DNA of 14,343 nt from JBHEKP01 sp041859375 (GTDB lineage: Bacteria; Hydrogenedentota; Hydrogenedentia; Hydrogenedentales; CAITNO01): positions 1 to 14,343 of the forward strand of contig JBHEKP010000007.1 of NCBI GenBank assembly GCA_041859375.1. Direction: 5' to 3'. The notes beneath the pieces are model-generated. The model did not search any database and had not been told where the DNA came from. It saw only the letters and a list, made by a program, of their open reading frames with translations. Of the stretch, positions 5,841 through 13,664 are shown piece after piece. How positions within the stretch are numbered: the stretch's first letter is position 1; each line of letters begins with the position of its first letter. The translations under genes were made by a program, and so were the position numbers.

Positions 5841-6977
5841 GTGTTTTGCAGCATGCAGTTTGAGGTGACCCACCGCGACGCGGGCAGCCAAGCCCGAGCG
5901 GGCCGACTGCGCCTTCCCCACGGCGTGGTGGAAACGCCCATATTCATGCCCGTGGGCACGCAGGCCTCCGTGAAGGCCCTGAGCAGCGAGGATTTGCGGG
6001 CCATACACGCGCAGATCATCCTCGCCAATGCCTACCATCTGTATCTGCGGCCGGGGGTGGAGGTGCTGGAACTGGCCGGGGGCGTGCACCGGTTCATGCA
6101 ATGGGACCGGCCCGTGCTGACCGATTCGGGTGGGTTCCAGATATTCAGCCTGGCCGAACTCAACAAGATCACCGAGGAGGGCGCGGCCTTCCAAAGCCAC
6201 ATTGACGGATCACGCCACTTCTTCACCCCGGAAAAGGACATTGACGTCCAGATTGGCATCGGCGCCGACATCATCATGTGCTTCGACGAGTGCACCGAAT
6301 ACCCGGCCCCCTTTGACCGCGCCGAAAAATCCATGCGCATGACCCTGAAGTGGGCGGAGCGGTGCAAGAGGCACTGGCTTGGACGGGCGGCGGCCGACCA
6401 GGCTCTTTTCGGCATCGTGCAGGGCAGCACCCACGAGTCCCTGCGCCGGGAATGCGCCGCCGCGCTGGTGGACATGGATTTCCCCGGCTACGCCATCGGC
6501 GGGGTCAGCGTGGGCGAAAGCAAGGCGGAAATGGCGGAGGCAACCGGCTGGTGCACGGAAATTCTGCCGGGGGACAAGCCGCGCTACCTGATGGGGGTGG
6601 GAACACCGGAGGACCTGCTCGCGGGCATCGAACTGGGCGTGGACATGTTCGACTGCGTCATGCCCACGCGCAACGCGCGAAACGGCAGTCTTTTCACATC
6701 GGCGGGGCGGGTGAACATCAAAAACGCCAAACATGTCCGTGATTTCGGCCCGCTGGACCCGGCCTGCCGCTGCCCGGTGTGCCAAACCTACTCCCGGGCC
6801 TATTTGAGCCATTTGTTCCGTTCCGGCGAGATTCTGGCCTTGCGTCTGAATACTTTACACAACCTTTTCTTTATGTTAGAATTGTCCGCCCAAGTGCGCG
6901 AAGCAGTTCGGGATAATCGCTTTGGGGCGTTCAAACAGTCCTTTCTCCAGTCATACGCGGGCCGGGAAGACGAATGA
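5841..6977 (+). CDS. tgt: tRNA-guanine transglycosylase (queuine tRNA-ribosyltransferase)
   Basis: Exchanges guanine 34 for preQ1 in tRNAs with GUN anticodons, a step in queuosine synthesis; cytoplasmic and zinc-dependent. The 378-aa length is typical. Visible features: TPIFMPVGTQASVKAL; TDSGGFQ with the catalytic Asp at 95; CFDECTEYPA (Asp 150, base recognition); GIVQGS; YAIGGVSVGE; MFDCVMPTRNARNG with the nucleophile Asp 271; and the zinc ligands Cys 309, Cys 311, Cys 314 and His 340 in CRCPVC...TLHN. The start GTG 5841 is preferred because of AAGGGA 7 nt upstream; an ATG at 5853 would drop four residues. The next gene is yajC after 42 bp, the common tgt-yajC-secDF order. Codons near residues 335-347 switch to TTA, CTT and TTG, unlike the rest of the gene, where a strong promoter is embedded. 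Confidence 0.98.
   Translation: MFCSMQFEVTHRDAGSQARAGRLRLPHGVVETPIFMPVGTQASVKALSSEDLRAIHAQIILANAYHLYLRPGVEVLELAGGVHRFMQWDRPVLTDSGGFQIFSLAELNKITEEGAAFQSHIDGSRHFFTPEKDIDVQIGIGADIIMCFDECTEYPAPFDRAEKSMRMTLKWAERCKRHWLGRAAADQALFGIVQGSTHESLRRECAAALVDMDFPGYAIGGVSVGESKAEMAEATGWCTEILPGDKPRYLMGVGTPEDLLAGIELGVDMFDCVMPTRNARNGSLFTSAGRVNIKNAKHVRDFGPLDPACRCPVCQTYSRAYLSHLFRSGEILALRLNTLHNLFFMLELSAQVREAVRDNRFGAFKQSFLQSYAGREDE
6854..6882 (+). promoter_or_regulatory. Predicted promoter inside the 3' end of tgt, for yajC-secDF
   Basis: TTTACA (6854-6859), a 17-bp spacer and TAGAAT (6877-6882) each match consensus at five of six positions. TG at 6874-6875 gives an extended -10 element. The stretch is an AT-rich island in a GC-rich gene. 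The predicted start near 6889 gives a leader of about 130 nt to the yajC GTG. Confidence 0.65.
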
Positions 6978-7019
6978 CCGGCCTGTTTTGAAGGGACACA
7001 ACCCGGAGGACAGCCCACG

Positions 7020-7388
7020 GTGTGGAATTTTTTGTTCGCACAGACTGAAATAGCGGCCACAGACGCGGCGGCATCCGATGCCGCGGCGGCCGGCGCCGAA
7101 CAGGCGCCGTCCAGCCCGTTTACCGGCATGCTGCCCATGCTGGTCATCTTTTTTGCCATCATGTACTTCCTGATGATCCGTCCCCAGCAGAAACGCGAGC
7201 GCGAGCGGCGCGAGATGCTCTCCCGCGTCTCCAAGGGCGATTCGGTCATCACCACGGGCGGCATCTGCGGCACCGTGGTGGGCATATCCGAGGACCGTGT
7301 GGTGCTGCGGGTGGACGAGAACGTGACCATGGAATTTGTCCGGGGCGCGGTGGCCCAGGTGGTTAAAAAGGAAGAAAGCGGAAAATAG
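7020..7388 (+). CDS. yajC: Sec translocon accessory subunit YajC
   Basis: A small inner-membrane protein that associates with SecDF in the Sec translocon. The 122-aa product has a short Ala-rich N-terminus, one membrane helix (about residues 36-53), the family signature YFLMIRPQQKRERERR straight after it (about 49-64), and a cytoplasmic small beta-rich domain containing GDSVITTGGICGTVVGI. The start GTG 7020 is supported by GGAGGA (7005-7010), 9 nt upstream. The first nine codons encode WNFLFAQT, as is common in this family. It lies 42 bp after tgt and 71 bp before secDF and is probably cotranscribed with secDF, partly from the promoter inside tgt. Nothing appears truncated. Recognition is firm from the membrane segment, signature and neighbours. 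Confidence 0.96.
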   Translation: MWNFLFAQTEIAATDAAASDAAAAGAEQAPSSPFTGMLPMLVIFFAIMYFLMIRPQQKRERERREMLSRVSKGDSVITTGGICGTVVGISEDRVVLRVDENVTMEFVRGAVAQVVKKEESGK

Positions 7389-7442
7389 GCAGGCCCCCCG
7401 GGCCCCAACCAACTGACCCTGTCGGGAATCAAATCTCGGTTT

Positions 7443-7458
7443 ATCAAGCGGAGTTGAT
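7443..7458 (+). promoter_or_regulatory. secDF ribosome binding site displayed in a small hairpin loop
   Basis: ATCAA (7443-7447) can pair with TTGAT (7454-7458), leaving GCGGAG, the Shine-Dalgarno, as the whole 6-nt loop. GGAG ends 6 nt before ATG 7460. That spacing favours ATG 7460 over the in-frame TTG at 7454, which would lie inside the stem. The 5-bp AT-rich stem is weak and its regulatory value is uncertain. Confidence 0.4.
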
Positions 7459-7459
7459 C

Positions 7460-10114
7460 ATGTCCAAGCATCTCTCAAGAACAATTTTGATCGTTTTGTG
7501 CACCATCGTGGCCCTTTATTACGTGTACCCCACGATTGGCTGGATGGTCATGTCGGAGGAAACCCGGCAGGCCCGCATCGAAAAATGGCAGAAGGAGGAC
7601 GACGAGCTGGCGCGCTCCCGGCCCAGTTACTTCCACAAGTCCATGATGCGCATCAAACGCTGGGCAGAGTGCGACCGCGACATGGTGATCAACCTCGGCC
7701 TGGACCTCCAGGGCGGCGTGCACATGGTCATCGGCTTTGACATCAACGATCTGCCCGAGGAGAAGCTGAAGGACTACCGCGACCGCAAGTACGGCGACGC
7801 GGACATCGAGCAGGAAATCCAGCAGATGGTGCTGAACCAGGTGACCACCCGCGTCAACGATTTCGAGGCCAAGGAGCCCGTGATCCAGACGCTGGGCACG
7901 AACCAGATTCAGATTCAGCTTCCCGGTGAAAAGGACGTGGAGCGCGCCAAAAAACTTATCACCAAGACGGCGCAGCTCAACTTCCACATTGTGGCCGGCC
8001 CGGACGCCTCGAAGCCGGTCTTCGGCAAAATCCGGGACACCTTCCCTGAGGAATTCCTCCCCTACGTCCAGATTTCCGCGATGCGCGGCGACACGCTCAC
8101 GGTGACGCCGGACAACCTCGACCGGGTGCGCCGCGTGCTGGCCAAGGCCGCCGAGGCGGGCGTGATTCCCGAGGACAAGCTGGTCGCCTTCAGCCAGCCG
8201 CCCAAGGCCTACGAGAAGCAGGAATACCAGCTTTACGTGATTGACAAGAAGCCCATCGCCTCCGGCGAGGGCCTGACCAGCGCCGTGGCCATCCCCGACC
8301 AGTCCAACCCGCCCTACTGGCAGATTCTTTTCGAGTTCAACGCCGCCGCAGGCGCCAACTTCGCCGAAGTCACGGCGGCCAACATCGGCAACCCGATGGC
8401 CATCGTGCTGGACAGCGTGGTGGTCTCCGCGCCGGTCATCCGCGACCGCATCGCGGGGCGCGGCCAAATCAGCGGCAGCTTTGAGGGCGAGGAGGCGCGC
8501 GACCTGGCCATCGCCCTGAACTCCGGCTCGATGGTCGTGCCGGTGCGCGAGGAGTTCTCCCGTGTCGTGAGCGCCTCCCTCGGTCAGGACGCGGTGCGCA
8601 AGGGCGTCATCTCCTCCCTGTTCAGCGTTCTCATCGTGGCCGTCTTCATGCTGATCTATTACCTGGGCCCCGGCGCCATCTCCATCGCCGGCCTGCTGTT
8701 CAACGCGCTGTTCATCATCGCGGCCATGGCCTATTTTGACCTCACCCTCACCCTGCCGGGCATCGCGGGCATCGTGCTGACCATAGGTATGGCCGTGGAC
8801 GCGAACGTGCTGATCTACGAGCGCATGCGCGAGGAGATCAAGCTGGGCCACACGGTGCTCTCCTCGGTGGAGAACGGGTTCAAGCGCGCCGCGGTGACCA
8901 TTCTGGACGCGAACATCACCACGCTCATCGCGGCGGCGGTGCTCATGCAGTTCGGCACGGGCCCCATTGAGGGCTTCGCCGTCACCCTGAGCATCGGTGT
9001 GTGCTCCACCATGTTCGCCGCGCTGGTCATCACCCCGGCCTTCTTCGACTTCTTCCTTGAAAAGAAGGTGATGCACTCCCTGAAGATGCTCAGCGCCATC
9101 CCGATGGAGCCGAAAATCCCCTTCATGCAGTGGCGCAAGGTGGTCGTTGCGATCACGCTGGGCTCCATTGTGGTCGGCATGGGCTGGTTTGCCGTGCGCG
9201 GCATGGGCAACTTCGGCGTGGACTTCCAGCCGGGCACCAACCTGATGCTCAAAATCGCCAACGATCAGGCCGTGCCCGTGGAGAATGTGCGCGGCACGCT
9301 GAGCGCCTCCGGTTTTGCAAACCCGGTCGTGCAGGAGACCGAGGACGAGACGGGCGCGATCAACCAGTTCATCGTGCGCGTGGGCGATTTGACCCGCACA
9401 AAGGCCGAAGGTGCGGATCCCGCGGCGATGACCACCGTGGCGGACCGGATCAGGACCGCCCTAGCCCCCCTGGCAGGCGGTGCTGCGGAGAGCATCGTCA
9501 TCGAGGACGAGCAGACGGTGGGGCCGTCCGTGGGCGCGCAACTGCGCTGGGACGCGCTCAACGCGCTGTTCTGGTCGCTGGTGTTCGTGGTCATTTACCT
9601 GTGGTTCCGCTTCGAGCTGCGCTTCTCCGTGGGCGCCGTGGCTGCGACCATCCACGACATCCTGTTCACCGTGGGCCTCTTCTCCATTCTCGGCCGTGAA
9701 ATCTCCATGCCGGTGATTGCGGCGCTGCTGACCATCGTCGGTTACTCGCTGAATGACACCATCGTGGTGTTTGACCGGGTGCGCGAGGAACTGCAGCTCA
9801 GCCGCGGCAAGGGCATCAAGCTGCTGGACGTGCTGAACCTGGCCATCAACCGCACCCTGAGCCGCACGCTGCTCACCTCGCTGACCACGCTGTTTGTGAC
9901 CGTGGTGCTGCTGATATTCGGCGGCGACTCCCTCTTTGACTTCGCGCTGGTGCTCACCATCGGCATCGTGGTCGGAACCTACTCCTCGATCTTCATCGCC
10001 AGCCCGGTGGTGTACTACTTCGAGGGGTGGAACAAGAAGAAGGCGGCTGCGGCAGCCGCGGCACAGGGCGGCAGCCGCAGGGCCGCCCAGAAGGCGGAGC
10101 CCAAGACGGTGTAA
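7460..10114 (+). CDS. secDF: Fused protein translocase subunit SecDF
   Basis: An 884-aa inner-membrane RND-family protein that uses the proton gradient to aid export through SecYEG. It is a natural fusion of SecD and SecF, which are separate in E. coli. SecD half: first membrane helix at about 8-24, NLGLDLQGG at 78-86, a large periplasmic region, NSGSMVVPV, then a helix bundle with GMAVDANVLIYERMREE (Asp 447). SecF half: a helix at about residue 565, NFGVDFQPGT at 584-593 (usual form DFTGGT), a periplasmic segment, then a second bundle with TIHDIL (Asp 733) and SLNDTIVVFDRVREEL (Asp 766) and SRTLLTSLTTLF. The C-terminus is an Ala-rich, basic cytoplasmic tail. ATG 7460 is chosen for its Shine-Dalgarno spacing. 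It follows yajC by 71 bp and is the last gene before a strong terminator. Confidence 0.97.
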   Translation: MSKHLSRTILIVLCTIVALYYVYPTIGWMVMSEETRQARIEKWQKEDDELARSRPSYFHKSMMRIKRWAECDRDMVINLGLDLQGGVHMVIGFDINDLPEEKLKDYRDRKYGDADIEQEIQQMVLNQVTTRVNDFEAKEPVIQTLGTNQIQIQLPGEKDVERAKKLITKTAQLNFHIVAGPDASKPVFGKIRDTFPEEFLPYVQISAMRGDTLTVTPDNLDRVRRVLAKAAEAGVIPEDKLVAFSQPPKAYEKQEYQLYVIDKKPIASGEGLTSAVAIPDQSNPPYWQILFEFNAAAGANFAEVTAANIGNPMAIVLDSVVVSAPVIRDRIAGRGQISGSFEGEEARDLAIALNSGSMVVPVREEFSRVVSASLGQDAVRKGVISSLFSVLIVAVFMLIYYLGPGAISIAGLLFNALFIIAAMAYFDLTLTLPGIAGIVLTIGMAVDANVLIYERMREEIKLGHTVLSSVENGFKRAAVTILDANITTLIAAAVLMQFGTGPIEGFAVTLSIGVCSTMFAALVITPAFFDFFLEKKVMHSLKMLSAIPMEPKIPFMQWRKVVVAITLGSIVVGMGWFAVRGMGNFGVDFQPGTNLMLKIANDQAVPVENVRGTLSASGFANPVVQETEDETGAINQFIVRVGDLTRTKAEGADPAAMTTVADRIRTALAPLAGGAAESIVIEDEQTVGPSVGAQLRWDALNALFWSLVFVVIYLWFRFELRFSVGAVAATIHDILFTVGLFSILGREISMPVIAALLTIVGYSLNDTIVVFDRVREELQLSRGKGIKLLDVLNLAINRTLSRTLLTSLTTLFVTVVLLIFGGDSLFDFALVLTIGIVVGTYSSIFIASPVVYYFEGWNKKKAAAAAAAQGGSRRAAQKAEPKTV

Positions 10115-10129
10115 GTGCTGAATCCTTCC

Positions 10130-10167
10130 CCCCGGAATCCTGACACAGGGTTCCGGGGATTTTTTTT
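10130..10167 (+). terminator. Rho-independent terminator after secDF
   Basis: CCCCGGAATCCT (10130-10141) pairs with AGGGTTCCGGGG (10147-10158) in a 12-bp stem with one G-T wobble and a GACAC loop. The stem is followed by A and eight T (10160-10167). It begins 15 nt after the secDF stop and ends the tgt-yajC-secDF unit. The reverse strand lacks a T-run after the stem, so it does not serve the convergent MATE gene well. Confidence 0.95.
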
Positions 10168-10188
10168 GCGGCGGGGGTGTGATGGAGC

Positions 10189-10207
10189 GGGCGGGCGGGC
10201 GGGGGGG
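10189..10207 (+). other. G-quadruplex motif between secDF and the MATE gene
   Basis: Four G-tracts separated by single C residues (GGG at 10189, 10193 and 10197, then seven G at 10201-10207) form a short-loop quadruplex pattern on the plus strand. It lies 21 bp beyond the terminator, in the roughly 200-bp spacer between convergent genes. The remainder of that spacer, to 10365, is C/G-rich and I see no gene, tRNA or further terminator in it. Confidence 0.55.
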
Positions 10208-10365
10208 ACAAAACGGACGGGGGACGAAGGGGTGGGCGGACAGGTGCGGGTCTTTGGGGGCGACCACGCTCTTTCTCCGTGCTTCCCGGCCCCGCTTTTC
10301 CTGTCCCTTCCGCTGCCTCCGGCTCTTGGACCCTCAGCCCTCCTCCCAGAATCCGCCGTCCCGCC

Positions 10366-11796
10366 TTACACTTCCACCTGGGGATCGACCGGGCCGGGCT
10401 CGGGCACGGGCTGCAACTGGTTCCGGCCTGTCACCGGATGCCGCCAGCGGCCGGTGAGATAGTAGCCTGTGCTCAACGCGGCCCCGACACCGTAACTAAG
10501 CAGGATGGCGAACCATATGCCCTCGACCTGGTTCATCGCCCCCGAAAGCGCGAGGGCCAGCGGTATGCGAATCAGCCAGAAACTGACCAGGGTGAACACC
10601 GTGGTGGCAACAGTCCGCCCCGAACCGTTGACCACACCGTTGGCCACAAACATGATGCTGATGAGCAGGTATCCGCCGCCGCAGACGCGCAGATAACCCG
10701 CACCCGTGGCGACCACGTCCATATCGCGGGTGAAGAGGCCCATGAGCCATGCGGGCACGCCCACGGACATCGCCGCGGCCGGCAGGGTGAGCATCCAGGC
10801 AAGCAGCACCCCCCAGCGGAACACCCCCCGCACCCGGTCATGCAGGCCCGCGCCGATGTTCTGGCCGGACATGGTGGACACGGCCATGCCAATCGCCATG
10901 GAGGGCATGAAGGCGAGGAGGTCTATGCGCATCGCGATGCCGTAGGCGGCGGCGCTGTGCGCGCCGAAGCGGTTCACCAGGGAGACCACCACCACAATGC
11001 CCAGGGAAACCAGCGCCTGCTGGACCATGGACGGCATGCCGATGCGCAGGGTGAGCAGGGACATGGCCCAGTCGGGCTGAACACGTTTCCAATCAGGGGC
11101 GGCGATGTGTCTTACACGGCGCAGATGCCACGCGAGCGCCGTGATGGCCGCCGCCTGGGAGATGATGGTGGCGAGCGCGGTGCCGTTGAGGCCCAGTTTC
11201 GGGAAACCCAGCCAGCCGAATATCAGCAGCGGATCAAGCACCGCCGTGATCAGCAGGGAGCCCGCCTGGAAATAGAGGGGCGTTTTGGAGTCGCCCGCGC
11301 CGCGCATGACCGAGGCGAGAAAAAAAGTGCCGAACATGAGCGGGGTGGTCCAAATGAACCAACGCAGATAGGAAATGGCGAGCGGCGCCACCGTGGCCGG
11401 GGTGCCCATGACACGCACCAGCGCCCCCGCGGAAAGATAACCGATGAACAGGCAGACCGCGCCCGCCACGGCGGTCAGCACCATGGAGTTCTGCACCACC
11501 CTTCTCAGCCGGTCAAAATCCTTCGCCCCGAAGGCCTGGGACACAAGCACGTTGGAGGCGAGACTGAGCCCCTGCCCCACCGCGTTGAGCACAAAAAACA
11601 CGGGAAAACTGACGGTGAGCGCGGCCATGGCGTCCGCGCCCAGCCCCCTGCCCACCCATGCGGCATTGATGAGGCTGTAGGCCACATGCACCAAGCTGCC
11701 CAGCAGCATGGGTATGGCGAAAAACACAAGGTTTTTGGCAATCCCCCCCTGGGTCAAATCACGGCCCCGGGCGGAATTGGCGGCTGACATTGACAT
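10366..11796 (-). CDS. MATE family multidrug/cation efflux transporter
   Basis: A 476-aa inner-membrane antiporter of the MATE family, normally twelve helices, exporting drugs or metabolites in exchange for Na+ or H+. Sequence signs: IPMLLGSLVHVAYSLINAAWVGRGLG at the N-terminus (the first-helix MATE signature), GLSLASNVLVSQAFGA, FLASVMRGAGDSKTPLYF at the end of the first half, and an equivalent second half with AYGIAMRIDLLAFMPSMAIG and MSGQNIGAGL. The substrate cannot be told from sequence. The first of two close ATG codons (11796, then 11790) is preferred because GGAAAG lies 6 nt before it. The gene is followed leftward by a C/G-rich spacer without a clear terminator of its own. It lies 105 bp downstream of the GH20 gene on the same strand and may share its transcript, though a hairpin lies between them. 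Confidence 0.93.
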   Translation of the reverse strand: MSMSAANSARGRDLTQGGIAKNLVFFAIPMLLGSLVHVAYSLINAAWVGRGLGADAMAALTVSFPVFFVLNAVGQGLSLASNVLVSQAFGAKDFDRLRRVVQNSMVLTAVAGAVCLFIGYLSAGALVRVMGTPATVAPLAISYLRWFIWTTPLMFGTFFLASVMRGAGDSKTPLYFQAGSLLITAVLDPLLIFGWLGFPKLGLNGTALATIISQAAAITALAWHLRRVRHIAAPDWKRVQPDWAMSLLTLRIGMPSMVQQALVSLGIVVVVSLVNRFGAHSAAAYGIAMRIDLLAFMPSMAIGMAVSTMSGQNIGAGLHDRVRGVFRWGVLLAWMLTLPAAAMSVGVPAWLMGLFTRDMDVVATGAGYLRVCGGGYLLISIMFVANGVVNGSGRTVATTVFTLVSFWLIRIPLALALSGAMNQVEGIWFAILLSYGVGAALSTGYYLTGRWRHPVTGRNQLQPVPEPGPVDPQVEV

Positions 11797-11874
11797 TTAA
11801 GGCTTTCCAGGCACCTGAGGGGCGCGTTTTTGCGGTTATTGTGCGCGATCATTCAACCACAACAGCCCCTCCCC

Positions 11875-11911
11875 GGACAAATCGGGCGGGCCGCGCCCAG
11901 GCTATTTGTCC
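11875..11911 (-). terminator. Stem-loop spanning the GH20 stop codon, atypical terminator candidate
   Basis: GGACAAAT (11875-11882) is the exact reverse complement of ATTTGTCC (11904-11911). Inside it GGGCG (11884-11888) pairs with CGCCC (11894-11898). The TAG stop of the hexosaminidase (11904-11902) is partly in the outer stem. No proper T-run follows on the minus strand, only ATTTG after the inner hairpin. It may attenuate readthrough into the MATE gene or stabilise the GH20 mRNA end. Confidence 0.5.
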
Positions 11912-13512
11912 AGCGGCCGGTAACGCACCCCCATTCCGTCAAGACGCCCGAGATGTGTTTTCAGACGCCCGGTGAAGTCCGTAAAATCCTTTTCCCCGCG
12001 CGGCGACCAGGCCACCTCGGCAAGCGCGCATGCCCGCGGAAAGGCCATGTACTGAAGATGCTCCGGTGTGGGGATGTACTCCGCCCACAACTGGCACTGC
12101 GTCCCGAGGATGTGGCTGAGCGACTCGGAATCCAGCTCCTCCGGCAGGGGCTCGAAGGAATACACCTTCTCCAGCGGCAGATAGCCGCCGATGCCGAGGG
12201 GTTCTTTCTTGGGTTTGGCCTGGTAGTAATCCAGGTAGGTGTACGCGGTGGGCGCCATGACCACGTCGTTGCCCGCGCGCGCCGCCTCCACGGCGCGGTC
12301 AATGCCGCGCCAGGCCATCACGGTGGCGTCGCGGCCCAGTCCGCCCTCAAGAATCTCGTCCCAGCCGATGAGCTTGCGGCCTTTGCCCTTGAGGAATTCG
12401 TTCATCCGGGCGATGAACCAGCTCTGCATTTTCGCCTCGTCCGCAATGCCGAGTTCGGCCATCCGCTTTTGCACCGCCGGACTTTTCTCCCACTGATCCT
12501 TCACCGCCTCGTCGCCGCCGATGTGGATGTACTCGGAGGGGAAGATGTCAATCACCTCGGCCAGCACGTCCTGCAGGAACAGGATGGTGCCCTCCTCCAC
12601 GTTGAAAATGTTCTCATTCACCCCCCAGGAGGTGTGGACGGGCAGGGGTTCATCCACATTGCCCAGTTCGGGATAGGCCGCGATGGCCGCCTGGGCATGG
12701 CCGGGCATTTCAATTTCCGGAAGGAGGGTCACATGGCGGTCGGCGGCGTAGGCCACCAGCGCGCGCAGCTCGTCCTGGGTGTAGAAGCCGCCATGGGGCT
12801 TGCCGTCGAATTTCCAGGGCTTCTTTGATGCGTGGCCAACCACCGTTTCGGCGCGCCACGCGCCCACCCCGGTGAGTTTCGGATATTTTTTAATCTCAAC
12901 ACGCCAGCCCTGGTCGTCGGTTAAGTGCAGGTGAATCCGGTTCATCTTATGCATTGCCGCGACGTCCACCATGCGCCGCAGCGCCTCCAGGGGCATGAAG
13001 TGCCGGGCCACATCCACCAGCATGCCGCGCCACCCGAAGCGCGGCTTGTCCTCCACGGTGACCGCCGGAACAACCCATTTGACCCCGGAGGCGGCGGAGG
13101 CGGAGAAAACTTCGACGGGCAGCAGCTGACGCAGGGTCTGCGCACCGTAAAACAGGCCCGGCGCGGCGGAAGCCGTGATCACGGCCCCTTTTTCAGTTGA
13201 TTCCAGCCGGTATCCCTCCGGCCCCAGGCCTGTTTCAGCCACCGCGAGAAAGACCGCGTTTTCCGCCGACACGGCGGACGGGGTCACCGGCAGCGCAAGC
13301 CCGGTCGCGGGGCGAAGCGCCTCCGCGAGGAATTGCGCCGTCTTTTCCGCACCCGCATTTCCCTCCTGAAAAAGGATGCGTGTTTCCCCGTTGAGGGAAA
13401 ACTCCCCGGCCCCCCGTTCCAGCTTCACCGGAGCCGGGATGATGCTGACATCCCCGGCGGGGGCCGTGTTGGGCATCGCGGCGGCGCACACGAGCATGCT
13501 CAGCAATATCAT
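11902..13512 (-). CDS. Secreted beta-N-acetylhexosaminidase, glycoside hydrolase family 20
   Basis: Removes terminal N-acetylglucosamine or N-acetylgalactosamine from glycans by substrate-assisted catalysis. Order of parts: signal peptide (to about APAGD); a GH20 N-terminal alpha/beta domain beginning IIPAPVKLERG; then the TIM barrel with FGWRGMLVDVARHFMP, MNRIHLHLTDDQGWRVEIKKYP, LLPEIEMPGHAQAAIAAYPEL, the catalytic pair HIGGDEA (Asp-Glu at about 334-335), LIGWDEILEGG and CQLWAEYIPTPEHLQYMAFPR. It has no extra carbohydrate-binding domain; about 536 aa covers the catalytic core. The start is set at ATG 13512 because AAAGGA lies 8 nt upstream. The in-frame ATG at 13521 has that same site touching it and would add only MPA. 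The enzyme is likely periplasmic or extracellular, for chitin, mucin or peptidoglycan-derived sugars; the exact substrate is not determinable. It diverges from the hydrolase gene to its right. Confidence 0.95.
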   Translation of the reverse strand: MILLSMLVCAAAMPNTAPAGDVSIIPAPVKLERGAGEFSLNGETRILFQEGNAGAEKTAQFLAEALRPATGLALPVTPSAVSAENAVFLAVAETGLGPEGYRLESTEKGAVITASAAPGLFYGAQTLRQLLPVEVFSASAASGVKWVVPAVTVEDKPRFGWRGMLVDVARHFMPLEALRRMVDVAAMHKMNRIHLHLTDDQGWRVEIKKYPKLTGVGAWRAETVVGHASKKPWKFDGKPHGGFYTQDELRALVAYAADRHVTLLPEIEMPGHAQAAIAAYPELGNVDEPLPVHTSWGVNENIFNVEEGTILFLQDVLAEVIDIFPSEYIHIGGDEAVKDQWEKSPAVQKRMAELGIADEAKMQSWFIARMNEFLKGKGRKLIGWDEILEGGLGRDATVMAWRGIDRAVEAARAGNDVVMAPTAYTYLDYYQAKPKKEPLGIGGYLPLEKVYSFEPLPEELDSESLSHILGTQCQLWAEYIPTPEHLQYMAFPRACALAEVAWSPRGEKDFTDFTGRLKTHLGRLDGMGVRYRPLDK

Positions 13513-13520
13513 GGCAGGCA

Positions 13521-13526
13521 TCCTTT
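13521..13526 (-). promoter_or_regulatory. Ribosome binding site that selects the GH20 start
   Basis: AAAGGA on the minus strand is 8 nt before ATG 13512 but overlaps the first base of the upstream ATG at 13521. Spacing therefore favours the shorter product. I see no convincing minus-strand promoter in the 150-bp divergent region. Confidence 0.55.
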
Positions 13527-13609
13527 ACCGGTTATTTTCGGACACTTTTCAGGGAACCTCAGGATCATGTTGCCATGAAGCCCCGGCACACTTCCAACCG
13601 GCATTAATT

Positions 13610-13638
13610 TTGAACCCTGCGGCGCCCTGCTGAATAAT
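13610..13638 (+). promoter_or_regulatory. Predicted sigma70-type promoter for the alpha/beta hydrolase
   Basis: TTGAAC (13610-13615, four of six) is followed after 17 bp by AATAAT (13633-13638, five of six). The start would be near 13645, about 20 nt before the GTG at 13665. Confidence 0.5.
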
Positions 13639-13651
13639 GGGGATGATTTGC

Positions 13652-13657
13652 AGGAGG
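13652..13657 (+). promoter_or_regulatory. Ribosome binding site of the alpha/beta hydrolase
   Basis: AGGAGG, a near-perfect Shine-Dalgarno, is 7 nt before GTG 13665. It fixes the start of a gene that has no upstream ATG. Confidence 0.8.
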
Positions 13658-13664
13658 CACCGTA

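Noticed and set aside
4962..6200. A 412-codon open frame on minus crossing the thuA-tgt boundary
   Set aside because: It spans two convincing plus-strand genes and the hairpin between them; its composition is that of an antisense shadow.
7475..9076. A 533-codon open frame on minus, opposite secDF
   Set aside because: Low-complexity His/Asp/Val/Gly-rich shadow of a certain gene, with no promoter or ribosome site found.
10043..10088. Two GC-rich inverted repeats at the 3' end of secDF
   Set aside because: They follow from repeated Ala/Gly/Arg codons in the low-complexity tail; the true terminator is further down.
10279..11787. A 502-codon open frame on plus, opposite the MATE gene
   Set aside because: His/Gly/Arg/Gln-rich translation with no family resemblance, wholly antisense to a convincing transporter; a by-product of high-GC codon bias.
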